A stretch of 64,000 bases of DNA from Adiantum capillus-veneris (lineage: Eukaryota > Streptophyta > Polypodiopsida > Polypodiales > Pteridaceae), in assembly GCA_014529385.2 (NCBI GenBank), contig CM043960.1, forward strand, positions 39,097,281 to 39,161,280, in the 5' to 3' direction. Positions 33,981-46,287 of the stretch are shown here, in pieces (the first letter of the stretch is position 1; the number at the start of each line of letters is the position of its first letter). Below the pieces are notes generated by a model, which had not been told where the DNA came from, did no database searches, and saw only the letters and a program-made list of their open reading frames with translations. The position numbers and the translations under genes are program-made.

Positions 33981-34373
33981 GTGCACCAAACAAACCGCGA
34001 AAGAGCATCGCCTGCCAACAAAAACACCCTCCAAGGATGTGAGAAGTCGGCATGGCTTAAAGGCATAAGGAAACGGCCACGAACACCTGGCCGTTCCAGG
34101 CACTCTTCTAGCAATGGGCATGGTAGTAGGGCACAAGAGTCATCGAGGGCTATAGAATCTTTCCGTCCACAAGAAGAAACACCTAGACAAAGAATGAAGC
34201 AATGCACCCAACACTGGAGAGAAGAAGAGGCCCAGCAAACACCACAATCCAATAGGGAGGAGCCGCCGTACCACAAATCACAAGCAGGACCATCGAGGAC
34301 TTGGGCGGTCCATACAGACACTGAATCAGACATAGAGCCACCATGGCAGCGAGCTGATATACCGCGCACATAA
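33981..34373 (+). CDS. hypothetical basic, low-complexity open frame
   Basis: A 130-codon open frame rich in Arg, Ser, Gln and Glu, without a recognisable domain. It is followed after 60 bases by a purine-rich tract and an LTR, so it might be the 3' end of that element's internal region rather than a host gene. No codon evidence separates the two. A 209-codon frame on the other strand overlaps it. Confidence 0.25.
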   Translation: MHQTNRERASPANKNTLQGCEKSAWLKGIRKRPRTPGRSRHSSSNGHGSRAQESSRAIESFRPQEETPRQRMKQCTQHWREEEAQQTPQSNREEPPYHKSQAGPSRTWAVHTDTESDIEPPWQRADIPRT

Positions 34374-34443
34374 CGGGTGTCTGTTGGGGGGAAGACATTG
34401 TCTCGAGGCCAGGAAGATCTTCCCACACCACAAGATCGGGAGG

Positions 34444-35887
34444 GGTCATAAAATCTAATATCTAACCAATCCAAATGATTTTCTCATATTAAACTGATCA
34501 TTTAATGTGGGATAATAAACGGGAACAAGGGTTAGAATATAGACATGTGCTTACGAATCTATCTCAACACCGGGCCAATGGTAAAGGGGTCCAAATGAGA
34601 GATGGTATGTCAAAGAGCAATGCTACCTAATGGAGCTTAAAGACCGTAGGGTTAGCTTCATTAAAGACCTCCAAAAGTTAGTGTTCAAAAGTCATTTGAC
34701 CTTAGGCAATCTAGGGCTGACCTTGAGGTGGGAATCCTATCCAAGCATGAGATGCTTATTGGCTTGCTAATTTTAGTGGGAATTTTATCCAAAAGCTTGA
34801 GGTGTTTCTCACATGCTTAAATGATTAAAGTTCTTGAAGTATTTAATTCAAAGATAGTTCTCAAGAGACATGAACGTGCCATGCTTGATTGATCAACTCC
34901 TTGAAGTATTCCATTCAACCAAATGACTTAATAAGCACAAAAGACATATGTTCAAATGATCCTCCACATTTCGTCCTCATGATGTGTTTGAATGCTATTG
35001 GTTAGGTTTTAAAGAGGTCCAATGAGAATTTAGATACATAAAAATAAATAATTAAGTTTTTTCTCTCAAAGAGGAAAAAGAGGACACATGTCCAAATGAA
35101 ATAATAAAATAATACGAGAGAGAGAGAGAGAGAGAAGACAGAGAGAGAGGTATGGACCAAGCATGAGAGGGGGGGTATACTCTCCCACACACACACACAC
35201 ACACATTCTCTCATTGTGTGGAGTGCAAAATGCAAGAGCTCCATCTCCTTCTTCAAGTTTGTTGAGAAGTGGAGAGCCTACACTAACACTCTTGGCTATG
35301 GAAGGCAAATCCAACCAAGAGCCATGCTTCAATGCTTAAGCTTGCCATCTTCTTCATCTTCATTACTATGCTATTATGCTATGCTAAGCAAGAAGAGTGA
35401 TGATAAGTAAGGATCTATTTCTTTCTCCTATGGAATGTTTCTTCTTTCTCTTCCCTACTCTCATTCCCCGCTAGCTCTCTCCACCTTCGAAGGTGTTTGA
35501 GGCCTTGGGACTGAGGCTTGGGATAGTTAATGCTTTTTGCAAAGTTTATGTTAAGCTCGTGATGCATGAAAAGCTTTCCATCTTCATAGCATCACCAAGG
35601 TCACAAAGAACACAAAGATTGTATTGTAATAAAGTCTCTCTTGATGGGAGAATCTATAATACAAACGCCTTTTGGAAGGGGGACCGGCTCCAAGTAAATT
35701 CGGTCCTCATCTATTGTCATGTTCTCTAATACTCTCTCTCTTGCAAAAGTATTGTTATGCCAAGTTAATTACGTACTATGTTTATGTTGCTACCATCAAT
35801 TAAGTTCACCCTCCATATTCTCAAAGTAATCTCACAAAATACTCACTCTAATTCCAATATGCCAATATATCATTGGATTAACTTACA
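34444..35887 (+). repeat. gypsy LTR, same family as element B (copy D)
   Basis: The start (GTCATAAAATC, then AATATCTAACCAATCCAAAT) matches 49355-49758, and its end matches 58640-59850 (GTACTATGTTTATGTTGCTA, AAGTTCACC, AAAGTAATCTC). The purine tract GATCGGGAGGGG just before it (34433-34444) would suit a 3' LTR. No second copy flanks it, so it could also be a solo LTR. It contains GA and CA microsatellites near 35118-35205. The right end is approximate. Confidence 0.75.
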
Positions 35888-36676
35888 TTGCGTGAAATTG
35901 TCACAAGATTACATTTGCAACTAACCTAAAATGGATAAGCTCTACATACTTTTCAAGTGAAAAGGAGCAAATGAAGGAGAGAGCTAGAGGATAAGAATTG
36001 CTAGAGGGTTGAAATTAGATTCTAGAATTCCCAAAACTTTGTGCATAATAGCTTTGAGAACTAAGGAACTTAATTTCTTGTACCATGTCAAAACTGAGTG
36101 ATCTAAGAATCATTATGATGATGATTGAGCATTATGTATTTCATTGGTGTAAACATATCAACCAAATTATGCATGAATTAAATTTTGCAATAGTACATCA
36201 CAATAGTATTATAAAAGTACATCTCACATACATAAGCAAAAGAAATAGAAAGTAAGCTTAAAAACCTAAGAAATAGTACTTGAGATACTCTATTCCCTTC
36301 TACATGTCATTTTACTTGCTTATCTAACCTAAATCTCCATATATTAGCTTACAACCAATATAACACATTGTAGAACGAATCTGCAAAGCACTTGAGAGAT
36401 GGTATGATTGATAGATATTCATGCAAGTTGCCAAACAATGTCGATAATTATTATTTTTTCAATTCTAAGATTAATTTACATGCATGCATGTGAGGCAAGA
36501 TGGAAAGTTTCCTTTGCCCTTCCATTGCATATATTCTATTTGAAAGTGAAATTCAAGCCATGGGGGTGGATATCTATGCTCTTGGCTATCTAATATCATC
36601 ATAAATTGCATATCCCTCACTCTCCATGGGTTGTTCTATCTCTATACAAGCTTTGTTAGCAAGTCATCTATATCTA

Positions 36677-36727
<51 letters not shown>

Positions 36728-37660
36728 TGTGTGCGCTTTAGTTCGGAGTTGTGGTTGTGTACTATGATAGGTGATTTATCGTTTCCCTTGGTTACCCTTG
36801 TACCAATTTCGAATAGGACTTTGACAAAAGATGTGAAGACCATTATACTTAAGGAAGACCATTTGACACAAACAAAAGAATGACAGCACAAAAGAAAATT
36901 TTATACAAGTGAGCATAGCTCCTACACGTGGTGCATTCTGAAATATAACTCAACTTTGTGATGAAATAACTTAAGGGATGTATAACTTTTACAAACATGC
37001 AAAACGTATTGAAACACAAATAATCATGATTGAGCTATTTTAAATTTTTTTCAACACACCAAAGGGCCCACAAGGGGAGGTGCTTATCCCTTTCAAATAT
37101 TAGCAATGAAACATGGTCAAGCAAGTGCTGCATACCATCGAGCAAGAGTCAGGCGTAGACATCACGATGACCACCTAATTGATGCACCACATGTTGGGAA
37201 AGCCCTCTTGCTTGGGGACGTCTCTCATTCATGAAACCCCTTTTTTCGCCCCTAAATGCAATAGCAATCTTCATAAAATACACCTTTCCTTCCTTGTAAA
37301 ATCCCCCTTTGCTACACTCACATGTCACCATACTGTAACCCTTACTAATTAAATCCCTCTGGAACAAAACAAGTAGAATTGGGCTAGTTGAATACAACAT
37401 TCTTAAATCCACATAAGATGACTATTCGGACATGCAATGCAATGCGACTTTCATACCATATATTATCCATGAGACATGCTAGCCCTTCGCAAGAGTTGTA
37501 GAGTCCATTTGCATGCATCATTTGTATCATTTACGCCTATCCACTCCATTAAAGCTTCTTGCTTCCTCTATACCTCAAGGAACAGCTCTTGAGATACCTA
37601 TCAATGCTTGGATAGGTTGTCATTGCTTACCATGACAAGTTGCTATTATGGATTGAAGAG
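35888..37660. other. intergenic with CT microsatellite
   Basis: No gene is recognised. A CT microsatellite spans about 36681-36724. Frames crossing it encode only Ser/Leu or Arg/Glu runs. Confidence 0.5.
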
Positions 37661-37679
37661 CACTATTTTTTATTACTTT

Positions 37680-37966
37680 AAGGAGACATTGATAAAGTAA
37701 CAAGAAAAAAAAGAGTGGCTAAGTTAAACCAACACTTGCAAGAGAAGTAGATAGAGAAAGGGATTTGTTGACTAAGTACAAAAGCTATTTGGAATTCACC
37801 TTTCAAAACAAGTTTAAGAAGTAGATAGTGCCTTGTAAGGTTCATCAAGCTTTTCTTAGTGGTACTTATGTGTTGATGCAAATGAACAATCATCTTCTCA
37901 AGAAGAGAGTCAATGAAGTGCATCTCAAGCTCTATTTTGAAAGGGAGTTGGTGCCAACAATGCATT
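37680..37966 (+). pseudogene. possible integrase C-terminal relic
   Basis: One plus-strand frame reads IVPCKVHQAFLSGTYVLMQM, then LLKKRVNEVHLKLYFE and ERELVP. This resembles the end of Ty3/gypsy-type integrases (G-x-Y-x-L then N-x-x-x-L-K-x-Y). Only about 50 codons are convincing, with a stop just before them. It is a weak call. Confidence 0.3.
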
Positions 37967-38129
37967 AAGTTTTGATAGAAGGGGTTGGGCAACCAAACTA
38001 AAGAGGGGTTCATACTTGCCACAAATAAGACTTTGTACATACATTCAGGTTTTTTGGCTTGCTCTTTGTATTTATATATTACGAGTTTCTTTAGTCATAT
38101 TTTTGGTTGAGCATTGAATGTTCAGCAGA

Positions 38130-38345
38130 GTTGACCTCACGGTACAGCACGCCGAATATGATTCAACCCCTACAGCATGAAAGTGTGGGTGTGTGGGTGC
38201 AGACTTGTAAAACTAGCTGATGCATTTTACAAAAGGGTTTGGCAATGAAGGGGAGTTGGCCTCGAGCTAAAGCAGGCTAAATATGATTCAACCCCTACAG
38301 CATGCAAGTGTGGGTGTGGGTGCAAACCTGTAAAACTAGCTGATG
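38130..38345. repeat. 125-bp tandem duplication
   Basis: AATATGATTCAACCCCTACA occurs at 38155 and 38280. Each is followed by a GTGTGGGTG tract and GTAAAACTAGCTGATG. It lies about 560 bases beyond the FPP stop codon, outside the gene. Confidence 0.85.
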
Positions 38346-38907
38346 TGCATCAAATTGCCCCCAAAAAAAAGACATTGATAACAATAAGTTGGACCTTCCT
38401 AACATCAGTTTCAATACAAGCAAGCGACCAGATTTGGCATGTAAGACACCTGCAACTCCGCTATACAAGTTTCAATTTCGCAGCCCCAAGTACGTTTCTT
38501 GCTGCTGGCAACATTGCAAAAGCTGTGCACCATTGTAAGATTTTGATGAGAAACCAGGTGTACAACAACCCCAAATATGTATATAAATAGGCCTGTCACT
38601 CCCTTCTACTAGATAATAGAGGAAATCCCATGCTTTTCTATCCTCTACTACAAAAAGAAGGGTGCCAGTTTTACAAGTATAAAGTGTTGAACTTCTAGGA
38701 GAAATCAACGTCTATCTGAGTTTTCAGGCCACTACAAACATAATATTAATGGCAATTCTAATGAAGAGAGAACACCCTAATGTCCCATTTTACAAGAGCC
38801 TACCGTAGCTGTTCTGGGGATAAACCTTGGAATCCTCACTGAACAAGGCTAGGAAAAGGAGAAAACCTGCATGGCAGATTGTACGAGACAAAATTCTAGA
38901 GACAAAT

Positions 38908-41900
38908 TCAGTGCCCACTTTTTGTTCTGGCAAAGAACCTGCTAAAGCCAGAAGACCCATGCTTCTCTGCAGCCTCATTGTCGCCATGCTTAGAAGGCTC
39001 ATGTGTGTTTTTTCCCCTCAAGCTTAAGAACCTTGCAGGTGACCTCAATGGTGAATTGACGACTGGCTCTGTTGACGTGTGAGAGTTAGCAACTCCTCCC
39101 TGTGCTCCATCCTTGTCTTCATGAGTTGGTGATGGAAACCTATGGTTATTCCTATGGTTGTTGTAAACATCTAAATGTCCTTGCCTCCCAAGCTTCCCAA
39201 TAGCTTGCCCTCCCCTTTTTGCAACAGGAGTTCCTGGCTCTTCTTGACTCAAGCTAGCTGCCTTCTTTGAAGACTTGGTTAAACCAGATTGTTCTTGTTT
39301 TCGATCTCTTTCATTCCTCGATGAAAAGATGGGCATCGGCTCACCATTGCATTGCATGTCAATTTGTGTGTTGGTTACTGATGAACAGACTTGATCACTT
39401 GCACTTCGAGCCCTCTGTGTTGGAGCCAAAGGTAACTGGTTGGCCAAAGAAGGAGATTCAGATGGAATAGCAGAGGCTACATCAAACACAGTCTTGGAGA
39501 CACCCAAGGCTTTCAACTGCTTCCCCAGGTCCAAAATGGTTTGTTGACATTCTGCCAATTTCTCTGCTGCAGCAACTATTTCTTGCTCCTGTTTAAACCA
39601 GCAATTCAAATTCATGAGTTCTCCTTTATTCTGTGAGCTGCATGCTAAGCAGGAGCAAACAGGACGTGACGCTTTCCAAAAATTCGAGACAGTGAACAGT
39701 TAAAGTAGCTTTTCACACTGCAGCATTCTCTAGAACATCACAGACAGATCAAAAAATGCACTTAGTGAACAGTTAAAGTAGCTTTTCACACTGCAGCATT
39801 CTCTAGAACATCACAGACAGATCAAAAAATGCACTTAGTGAGACAATGGCACAGATGGATCAAAGATGCAACCCCTCACCCCACCCAACCCAACCCCTGA
39901 CAAGCTCAAATAAAAGGGAACCGTAACGGGGATGCCACATCATTTTATAAAGAGCAGATGAATAAATTGCTTGACATGTCCTTAAATGACTGTGAAAGGA
40001 GCAACTAGCAAAAGAACTTCAAACCATATTTCGATGGGCATGATAGTCCATGTGTGTTGAACATGAACCTAGTCCACACATATTTGCTGCATTCCACTGT
40101 GAAACAGCTCTCTTTGGAACCTTTACCCCAGTTTCAAGGGCTTGGCACGGCATTCCTTTGAGACTATTAATGTAAAGCACTCACCCAACTAAGCTTCTAG
40201 CAGGCTCGAATAAAAATGTATGTGTGTTTTAAACACCTGTCCTGTGAGGCGCTCAATGCCCAGAAAATCATGTTTCGGTAGATTTTCATCAAAACATGCT
40301 ACAGCACATAGAAGCATCTGGCAAACCACATAAGAAAGGCCAAACATGTCATCTATACTAAGGATAATGGGGGAGGGAATTCCGGTTCCCCCTCCCTGCC
40401 ACGCGTCAGAACGTCCTTCAAGCGGCGGGTGTGGCCTGCACACAGCTCCGGGAGCACAGTGACGTAGAGAGAGAGAGAGAGAGAGAGAGGCGGGCGAAGC
40501 CCGCCGGCTGTACTAGTTTATATTAGAAGCCTTTTGGTTTCCGTAAAGACAAATAACCCATCTAAGGAAAATGACAATTATACACCTTACTCAAAAGAGT
40601 GGTCCATAGTCATCACGTACAGATTACCAAAGAAAAGAAGGTGACTGCTAAAATTGAATTTTCCAGGAAAATTTAAATCTCACCTTTCTTAACCTCGTCG
40701 CTTCATCTTCGACCTCATTTGACACCTCAGACTGCTCAAGGGTACTCCTATCTCTGCATAATGACGCCATTAAGTGTTTCCAGTTACCATTACAAGAATA
40801 GGCATAGTTGCCAAGTTAGAAACCAACATCGACTGTGTTGAATCTGTAATTCACACAAAAGCTTGAAAACAAAAGAGAAGAGAGAGATGTTACCCTTGAT
40901 AAAGCTTTAGCTCTTCTTTCAAGTCAAACAATTGAAGTTCAGTCTCTTTATGGCATCTCATTTCGTTGCTAAGCTCTTCCTCCAATGCTATAACCTTCAT
41001 TTCAAGTGCTTCCACATTATCTCTTGCAATCCGCATCTCCGACTCCAGAGTATTCTTGGCATAATCTAGGTCTGCCACAGCACTCTCAAGAGATTGCTTG
41101 TCACTGAAAAGGTCTTGAAGCTGGTCTTCCAAACTGATGGACCTCTTTTGGGATTCCATAAGCTCATTGCTTAATTTCTGAATCATTTTGTCTGCTTTGG
41201 CTACTTGGGCTTCTAAATCTGCAAGCTTTGCTATGGTATGTTCATGACCCTGTTCAAGTTGGTCATTCACCACTTTCAGCCGCAAGATCTCACTCTCATA
41301 CTTGCTACTTTTTCTCATCTCAGCCTCCAAGCTTGCCTTCAAGGTAATTTCCTCATTCTTATGCACGTCCTCATCAAGCACAGATGATTCAGAAAATTGA
41401 AAGCTTAAGTTGGAAACAGAGCTCTGATCAGGAAGCACGTCATGCGGCTCTGATATTTTAGCATCCTCCCCATCACTAGCATTGCAGAGCAGTTGAGTGG
41501 GACTGCTCTCCGCGCTGATCATCTCAGAATCACTATTATCGACTTGCTCAGCACAAGTTTGGCCAATCCTCTGATTAACAATTCTTGCTGATGTCTTATC
41601 TGGAAGTGTAAATATTAAGCCAACCAGCCAATCCAATGCAGATGCAACTTCTGCAATGAAGTCGATAATATCCACTTTTCCTTGCACAAGACTGTTACAT
41701 AGATTTATTAGACTTTCTACACAAGCATCCAGACCAGAGCTTCTCCATTGCTTCCCCGGGCTGGAGAATTCAGGCATTCCATCATTCTCAAGGGATGGAG
41801 CTGAAATCCACTCTGCGTAAGGGAAATTATAGTCTGTCTGGCCAATACTCTCCACTATGTCAAGAACCTTCCGCACTGCTGCAGCTAAATCTGCACCAAT

Positions 41901-44005
41901 ACCACAAATTTCTGTTTCTGATGTCCGGAGAGAAACTGGGTCTGCAGGAGAAGTAAAATTAGCTTCCCATGCGCTTTGTTTCTCACAGTCACTCTTTGCC
42001 AGCATCTCCCTGCTCCTCATCTCAGCAGAGTCACCTTTCTCACCTTCAATCGCAAGCTTTGCAGCCTCGATTGCCCTCCTCAATAAGTCTCCTTCTGCTT
42101 CCAGCCCAAACTTCAAGGCCAGCATCTGCTGAAGCTGATTAATTGTTGCATCACTAACAGATTGCTTCTCCTGCAGAGTATGCAATCGGCTCTCGGCAGC
42201 CGTTAGCTTGTCTCTTAACTCATTACATGGCTCATTAAAAGACCCAGGCCCTTGTTCATGGCTACATTCAGATCCGCCAGATAATGTCAGCTTTTCTGCA
42301 CAGTTTTGGGTAGTTGAGCCCTCAAATTTCTCTGCCTTCTTGAAATTGCAAGCACTCCCAGGGGACGATGAAGATGCCAATTTCTCCATCTCTGCAAAGT
42401 CATCCATCAAATCTATCGTAATCGGGACTTGTAGTTTATCACACACGGCACCTGTGTTATCACCTTTAATGTGAGCAAGCTCTGCAATAAGAGCAGAGGC
42501 CCATGACTCCGCACACACAACTTCTGGGCCAGATTCGCCTGAGACAGATTCATTACTGAGATCCAAACTACCACCGTTGGGTTTCTGCAAGAGCAAAGCA
42601 GCAGATGGAGACTTCATTGAGCCACAGGTAAAGGTTTGAATGTCATGTTGCTTCTCTGCTTCTGAGAGCTTGTTAGCTGTTCTTGCACACAACAGCCTCA
42701 CAGACTTAAGCTCATCATCTTTCTTAACAAGCAACTCCCTCAAAGACTTGGCTTCATCTTGCATGGCAAGTAGTTGATCCGACAAAATCCTGTTCTCTTC
42801 CTTTAGCCCATCATCAAGGCCAAAGTCGTTTCCAGACAGATCTGATACTTTGAGCGGTAAGAATGTGGTGCTTCTACGACACGGAGAACGCCTTCTTATC
42901 CTCTCGTTCATGATGGGATCAGCTTCGCCTCTCATATGGGACATGGGGGCTGGGCTTGGTTGCCTTTTCTTGACAAGAAGTTTAAGTCTCTGACACTCTT
43001 CCTCCAGCTTTGCAATTTTCTTTGACCTTTCTAGGTTTAGTTTATTTGCTGCTTCCTCTGCTCTTTTCACATACTCCTGCTCTCCATTTCGAAGCTCGAG
43101 CTCCTTGCTCAGTACATGAAGCTCATACTTGAACCTTGCATTCTCTTTCTCTGCTGAAGCCAAGCGCACCTGCAAAGCACTGGAGTCAGCTTCTAAGTGA
43201 GCCTTCATGTCGGAGATTTCAGCTATGGTTATTGCTCGCTCCTGTAGAGACTTTGACATAGCCTGATTTTCAGCTAGGGCTTCACATAGCTCATTGGTAG
43301 CATCATCTAGTCTTGCTTCCAAATCAGTTCTAACTTTCTCCCACTCTCTTGTCTTCTTCACTACTGCATCATGAATTTTCTGCTCCTGCTCTTCACGCAC
43401 ATGACGAAGCTGCTTCATACACTCTTTTAAGGCCCCATCGAGGTGGGACACTCTGTCTTCTGTTGCAAACTTCTGCTGCATTGCTGCTTCAAGCTTCTCT
43501 TTCAGATCAACAGCTTCTGCTTCTGCTTTCTCCCAGCCTGGAAGGAAAGAGATAGGACATGGAAATTAAACAGCCCACCCAGACCTACAAGACTATGCCT
43601 GTTCATGCACTTGTAAGATAATCAATTTACCTGCAACAGCCTCTTCTGCAATCTTCATGTGCTGCTTAACTAATTCATCTTTTGCATTCATGTCTGCGTC
43701 AGCACTTGAGTCTGCAGTGTCCTTCGCTTTGGAGCTCAACTCTGAGCTCGAGTCTTCAGATGGAGCAGCACTAGCGGAACTTGAAGAAGCTTCCTGCTAG
43801 AAAAGAGCAGACATAGATTGAATTTCAAAATGCAGTATTGAAGAACACAGATGGTGGTTGAGTTTGTCCTTTTGTGTTACAATTGTGCATACAGTAAGAC
43901 AAGGAGGAAGAGGTAGAGAAAGAGAGTGAGAAACTAAGTACAGAATAGAGAGTAGAAACCTTCTCTTTGGTAAGGTTTCTACCTTCAGAGAACCCTGAGC
44001 TCAGC

Positions 44006-44082
<77 letters not shown>

Positions 44083-44199
44083 AACCTGCTCTTCAGATTG
44101 TTTTGAAGCAGACTGTGGGGATGCATCAGACACTTCGTTTGGAGAAGAAGACATCTTTTCAGAGAGCTTTTTCTTCCAGGGCCAGCTCTTCTTATCCAT
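38908..44199 (-). CDS. FPP: filament-like plant protein (FPP), five coding exons
   Basis: Coding exons on the minus strand: 44199-44086, 43796-43631, 43537-40894, 40753-40684 and 39588-38908. All introns are GT-AG, phases agree, and the sum is 3675 nt, or 1224 residues plus stop. The N-terminus MDKKSWPWKKKLSEK is the FPP hallmark. Family blocks follow: EDRVSHLDGALKECMKQLR, EEQEQKIHDAVVKKTREWEK, LMDDFAEMEKLA, ESWASALIAELAHIKGD, and KEQEIVAAAEKLAECQQTIL across the last junction. Most of the protein is long predicted coiled coil (roughly residues 95-270 and 760-1010), with a Ser-rich middle and a basic end (GFSRFFARTKSGH). FPP proteins are thought to be structural coiled-coil proteins, and some family members bind nuclear-envelope-associated partners; the exact role here is unknown. 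No internal stop or frameshift is seen, so it looks functional. Intron 1 is 289 nt and begins in a CT/CA microsatellite. Intron 4 is 1095 nt and carries a mini-Helitron. Confidence 0.93.
39691..39836. repeat. perfect 73-bp tandem duplication in FPP intron 4
   Basis: 39691-39763 and 39764-39836 are identical by eye, both starting AGTGAACAGTTAAAGTAGCT. The lack of any difference suggests a recent event. Confidence 0.92.
40352..40516 (+). mobile_element. 165-bp non-autonomous mini-Helitron in FPP intron 4
   Basis: The 5' end reads TCTATACTAAGGATAATG, matching the plant Helitron 5' consensus beginning TCT-TAYTA, and is preceded by host A (40351). The 3' end has a perfect 7-bp stem (GGCGGGC, GAA loop, GCCCGCC; 40489-40505), seven spacer bases, then CTAG (40513-40516) and host T (40517). 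Insertion between A and T without target duplication is the Helitron signature. The interior contains a GA microsatellite and no coding sequence, so movement would need proteins from elsewhere. Confidence 0.82.
44012..44080. repeat. GT/GA compound microsatellite in FPP intron 1
   Basis: (GT)n at about 44012-44041 joins (GA)n at about 44042-44080 on the plus strand. On the transcribed strand the intron therefore opens GTTGC and then runs into CT repeats. Confidence 0.95.
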
Positions 44200-46015
44200 A
44201 GCAGCTCTCAGAACCCTCTACCAGGTTGAATTCAGAGTACCTACCTCCAAGGAGAAAATCAGGCAAATCAATCAAACCAGAAAAACGACTTAATTATCCC
44301 CGCAGCTCAACTTTTCACAAGTCTAATATATCATCTTTGCAGAGAAAATTGACGTATTCCGTTTATACTACTTGGAGAAGAAAATGAGGTGCATGCATTG
44401 GCATGGAAGTGTCAAATCTCCACTCTAAAATACTCACCTTGAACTTGAAGCTCAATTTTCCATAAGCATTTGTCATGAAATAGCATCATAACGCAGCAGA
44501 AATTACAATCTCCTGACCCAATTGCACACTGCATTAGGTGTGAACGCTCACGATGCGATGCATGCGTGCACACACACCCAACCACCCACACCCACCTTGG
44601 ACCGCTTCGACAAACAGTGCTCGGAGGTTGGCTCATCTTTCAGAATCTTCATCACAAATGTGCAGAATCTCAACTCCCCTTTCTTCCGAGTAAATGAGTT
44701 TTAGTTTACCGCTAAGTTTAAGGTTCCATCACCTTTGAGACGAACACACACGCTCACTTTGAAGTTTTGTTTGGAGGGAATTTAGCTGGAGAAAAAGGGC
44801 TGAGTACTCATTCAGCCCAACAAAGCCCCTTCACGTGAATAAGAATCATGTGAAGGCAAATGGAGGGGGTGACGAGTCTGTGTCAAGCTGGATAAATAAA
44901 GACCGCAAAAAATCTGTATTTGCCTTTGCCTGAGAACAAGAAAAAAATTGGTTCTTTACCACCCATCATCACATCCACTATAGGCACTGCAGACTTAAGA
45001 AATTGACCAATTTTGAGGGCATTCTGCATTCATTCTTGTCAAAAAAAAACAATGGGCATTGTTTATTTTCCTGTTTTGCCTCGACACTTTTTTTTTTTCC
45101 ATAAAGAACAAGAGACTTTTATATTAAGTAGAGAACAAAATTACATTGAATCAATTTACATACTGATTTATAGCCCGGTTGCCTTGATCTAAATGCCTTC
45201 AAAATTAATTAAACTGGCTTTAATTCCTTAAATTATGGGGACGAATTTTGATGGCTTTTCTGAAACCATTAGAAAAGTCTTTTAAAGCATGTCACCTGAG
45301 TCAGAGCCCGGACAAGTTGTACGCTTCAGATTCGTGTCCGGACAAGCTGTACAAAATTCGAATTTGAACAATACAGAGTAGTGTATTTGTGTAAAAGGCT
45401 AAGCTTACCACGTTTTTATACTCCTACGGTCCACCCCATCTTTTTCGTATACCCCTTTTCTATCAATCACTGCGCTCGCTTCCTTGCTTGAGAAATAGAC
45501 TTGAGAAGGCTCTACGCACCCTGCGCATGTATTTACAAAATGGATGCTTCACGTTAAGCCATACAAGGGGGTTCGTGCACCCAAAGCCCATGAGCAGACA
45601 AAGGGTCTGCGAGGAGGAGGATTGAACCAGCGACGTTGCGCTACGTGGAGGATCGAACCTGTCACCGTGCATCGCTCTCTCAATCGTCCTCTCTGCGGTA
45701 TTCGCCTAAAAGAGTGGCTGAAATTGGACAAAGTTGAGAGAATAAAGCAGAAGCACTGAACTTTTGCCAAAATGGGAATTGACCACTACCCAATAGGAGT
45801 AGAAGTAGGATGAAATGCTAATTCCAATAGCAGCTCTTCAAGTTTTCAATTGCGGAAATTTATTCAGTAATTAGCGTGTTACGGCAAATGTAATTGACAG
45901 CGAATTACAATTGGTCGGGACTTTCTCACAAAATTAGGCGTTACAAACTAAGTGGCTACCGACACAAGACTCTAGCAAACTTCAAAATCTCAATTAAACT
46001 AGAAGAAAAGTTTAC
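44200..46015. other. FPP 5' flank
   Basis: No coding region is recognised. Two B-box-like motifs, GGTTCGATCCTCC (45660-45648) and GGTTCAATCCTCC (45629-45617) on the minus strand, hint at SINE-like or tRNA-derived sequence, but no convincing A box is seen. Confidence 0.35.
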
Positions 46016-46079
46016 CTGGCTGGTTCTTTCAGCTAGCGGCAGCATGCGCAACAGAGTCCTTAATCTTCAGTAGATGAAC
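46016..46079 (-). other. candidate noncoding first or second exon of FPP
   Basis: On the minus strand a pyrimidine-rich tract ending TTTCAG precedes 46079, and a strong donor CCAG|GTAAAC follows 46016. That defines a possible 64-nt 5' UTR exon before the coding exons. It contains one ATG near its end. Only transcript data could confirm it. Confidence 0.25.
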
Positions 46080-46177
46080 CTGAAACGAAGAGGAACGGTA
46101 GGGAGAGAAACGTCTCGTACAGACAAAGCCTGCTGATAGCCTGATATACGTCAGTCGATAGTTAGTACGCGCCTATG

Positions 46178-46238
46178 AGAGAGTGTGTGTGTGTGTGGGG
46201 AGGTTTGGGGGGCGGGGGGGGTGGGGGGAGAGGGGATG

Positions 46239-46283
<45 letters not shown>
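46178..46283. repeat. G-run cluster and GA microsatellite upstream of FPP
   Basis: Between about 46197 and 46235 there are at least five runs of four or more G separated by one to six bases, with G-quadruplex-forming potential. They are followed by a (GA)n tract to 46283. A (GT)n lies just before (46181-46196) and another at about 46692-46723. Confidence 0.85.

Positions 46284-46287
<4 letters not shown>

Noticed and set aside
33845-34474. 209-codon minus-strand open frame
   Set aside because: It overlaps the plus-strand frame before the LTR, has no domain signature and runs into the LTR start; most likely chance.
45617-45660. Two B-box-like motifs as a tRNA gene or SINE
   Set aside because: No A box at the right distance and no cloverleaf; kept only as a remark in the FPP flank.
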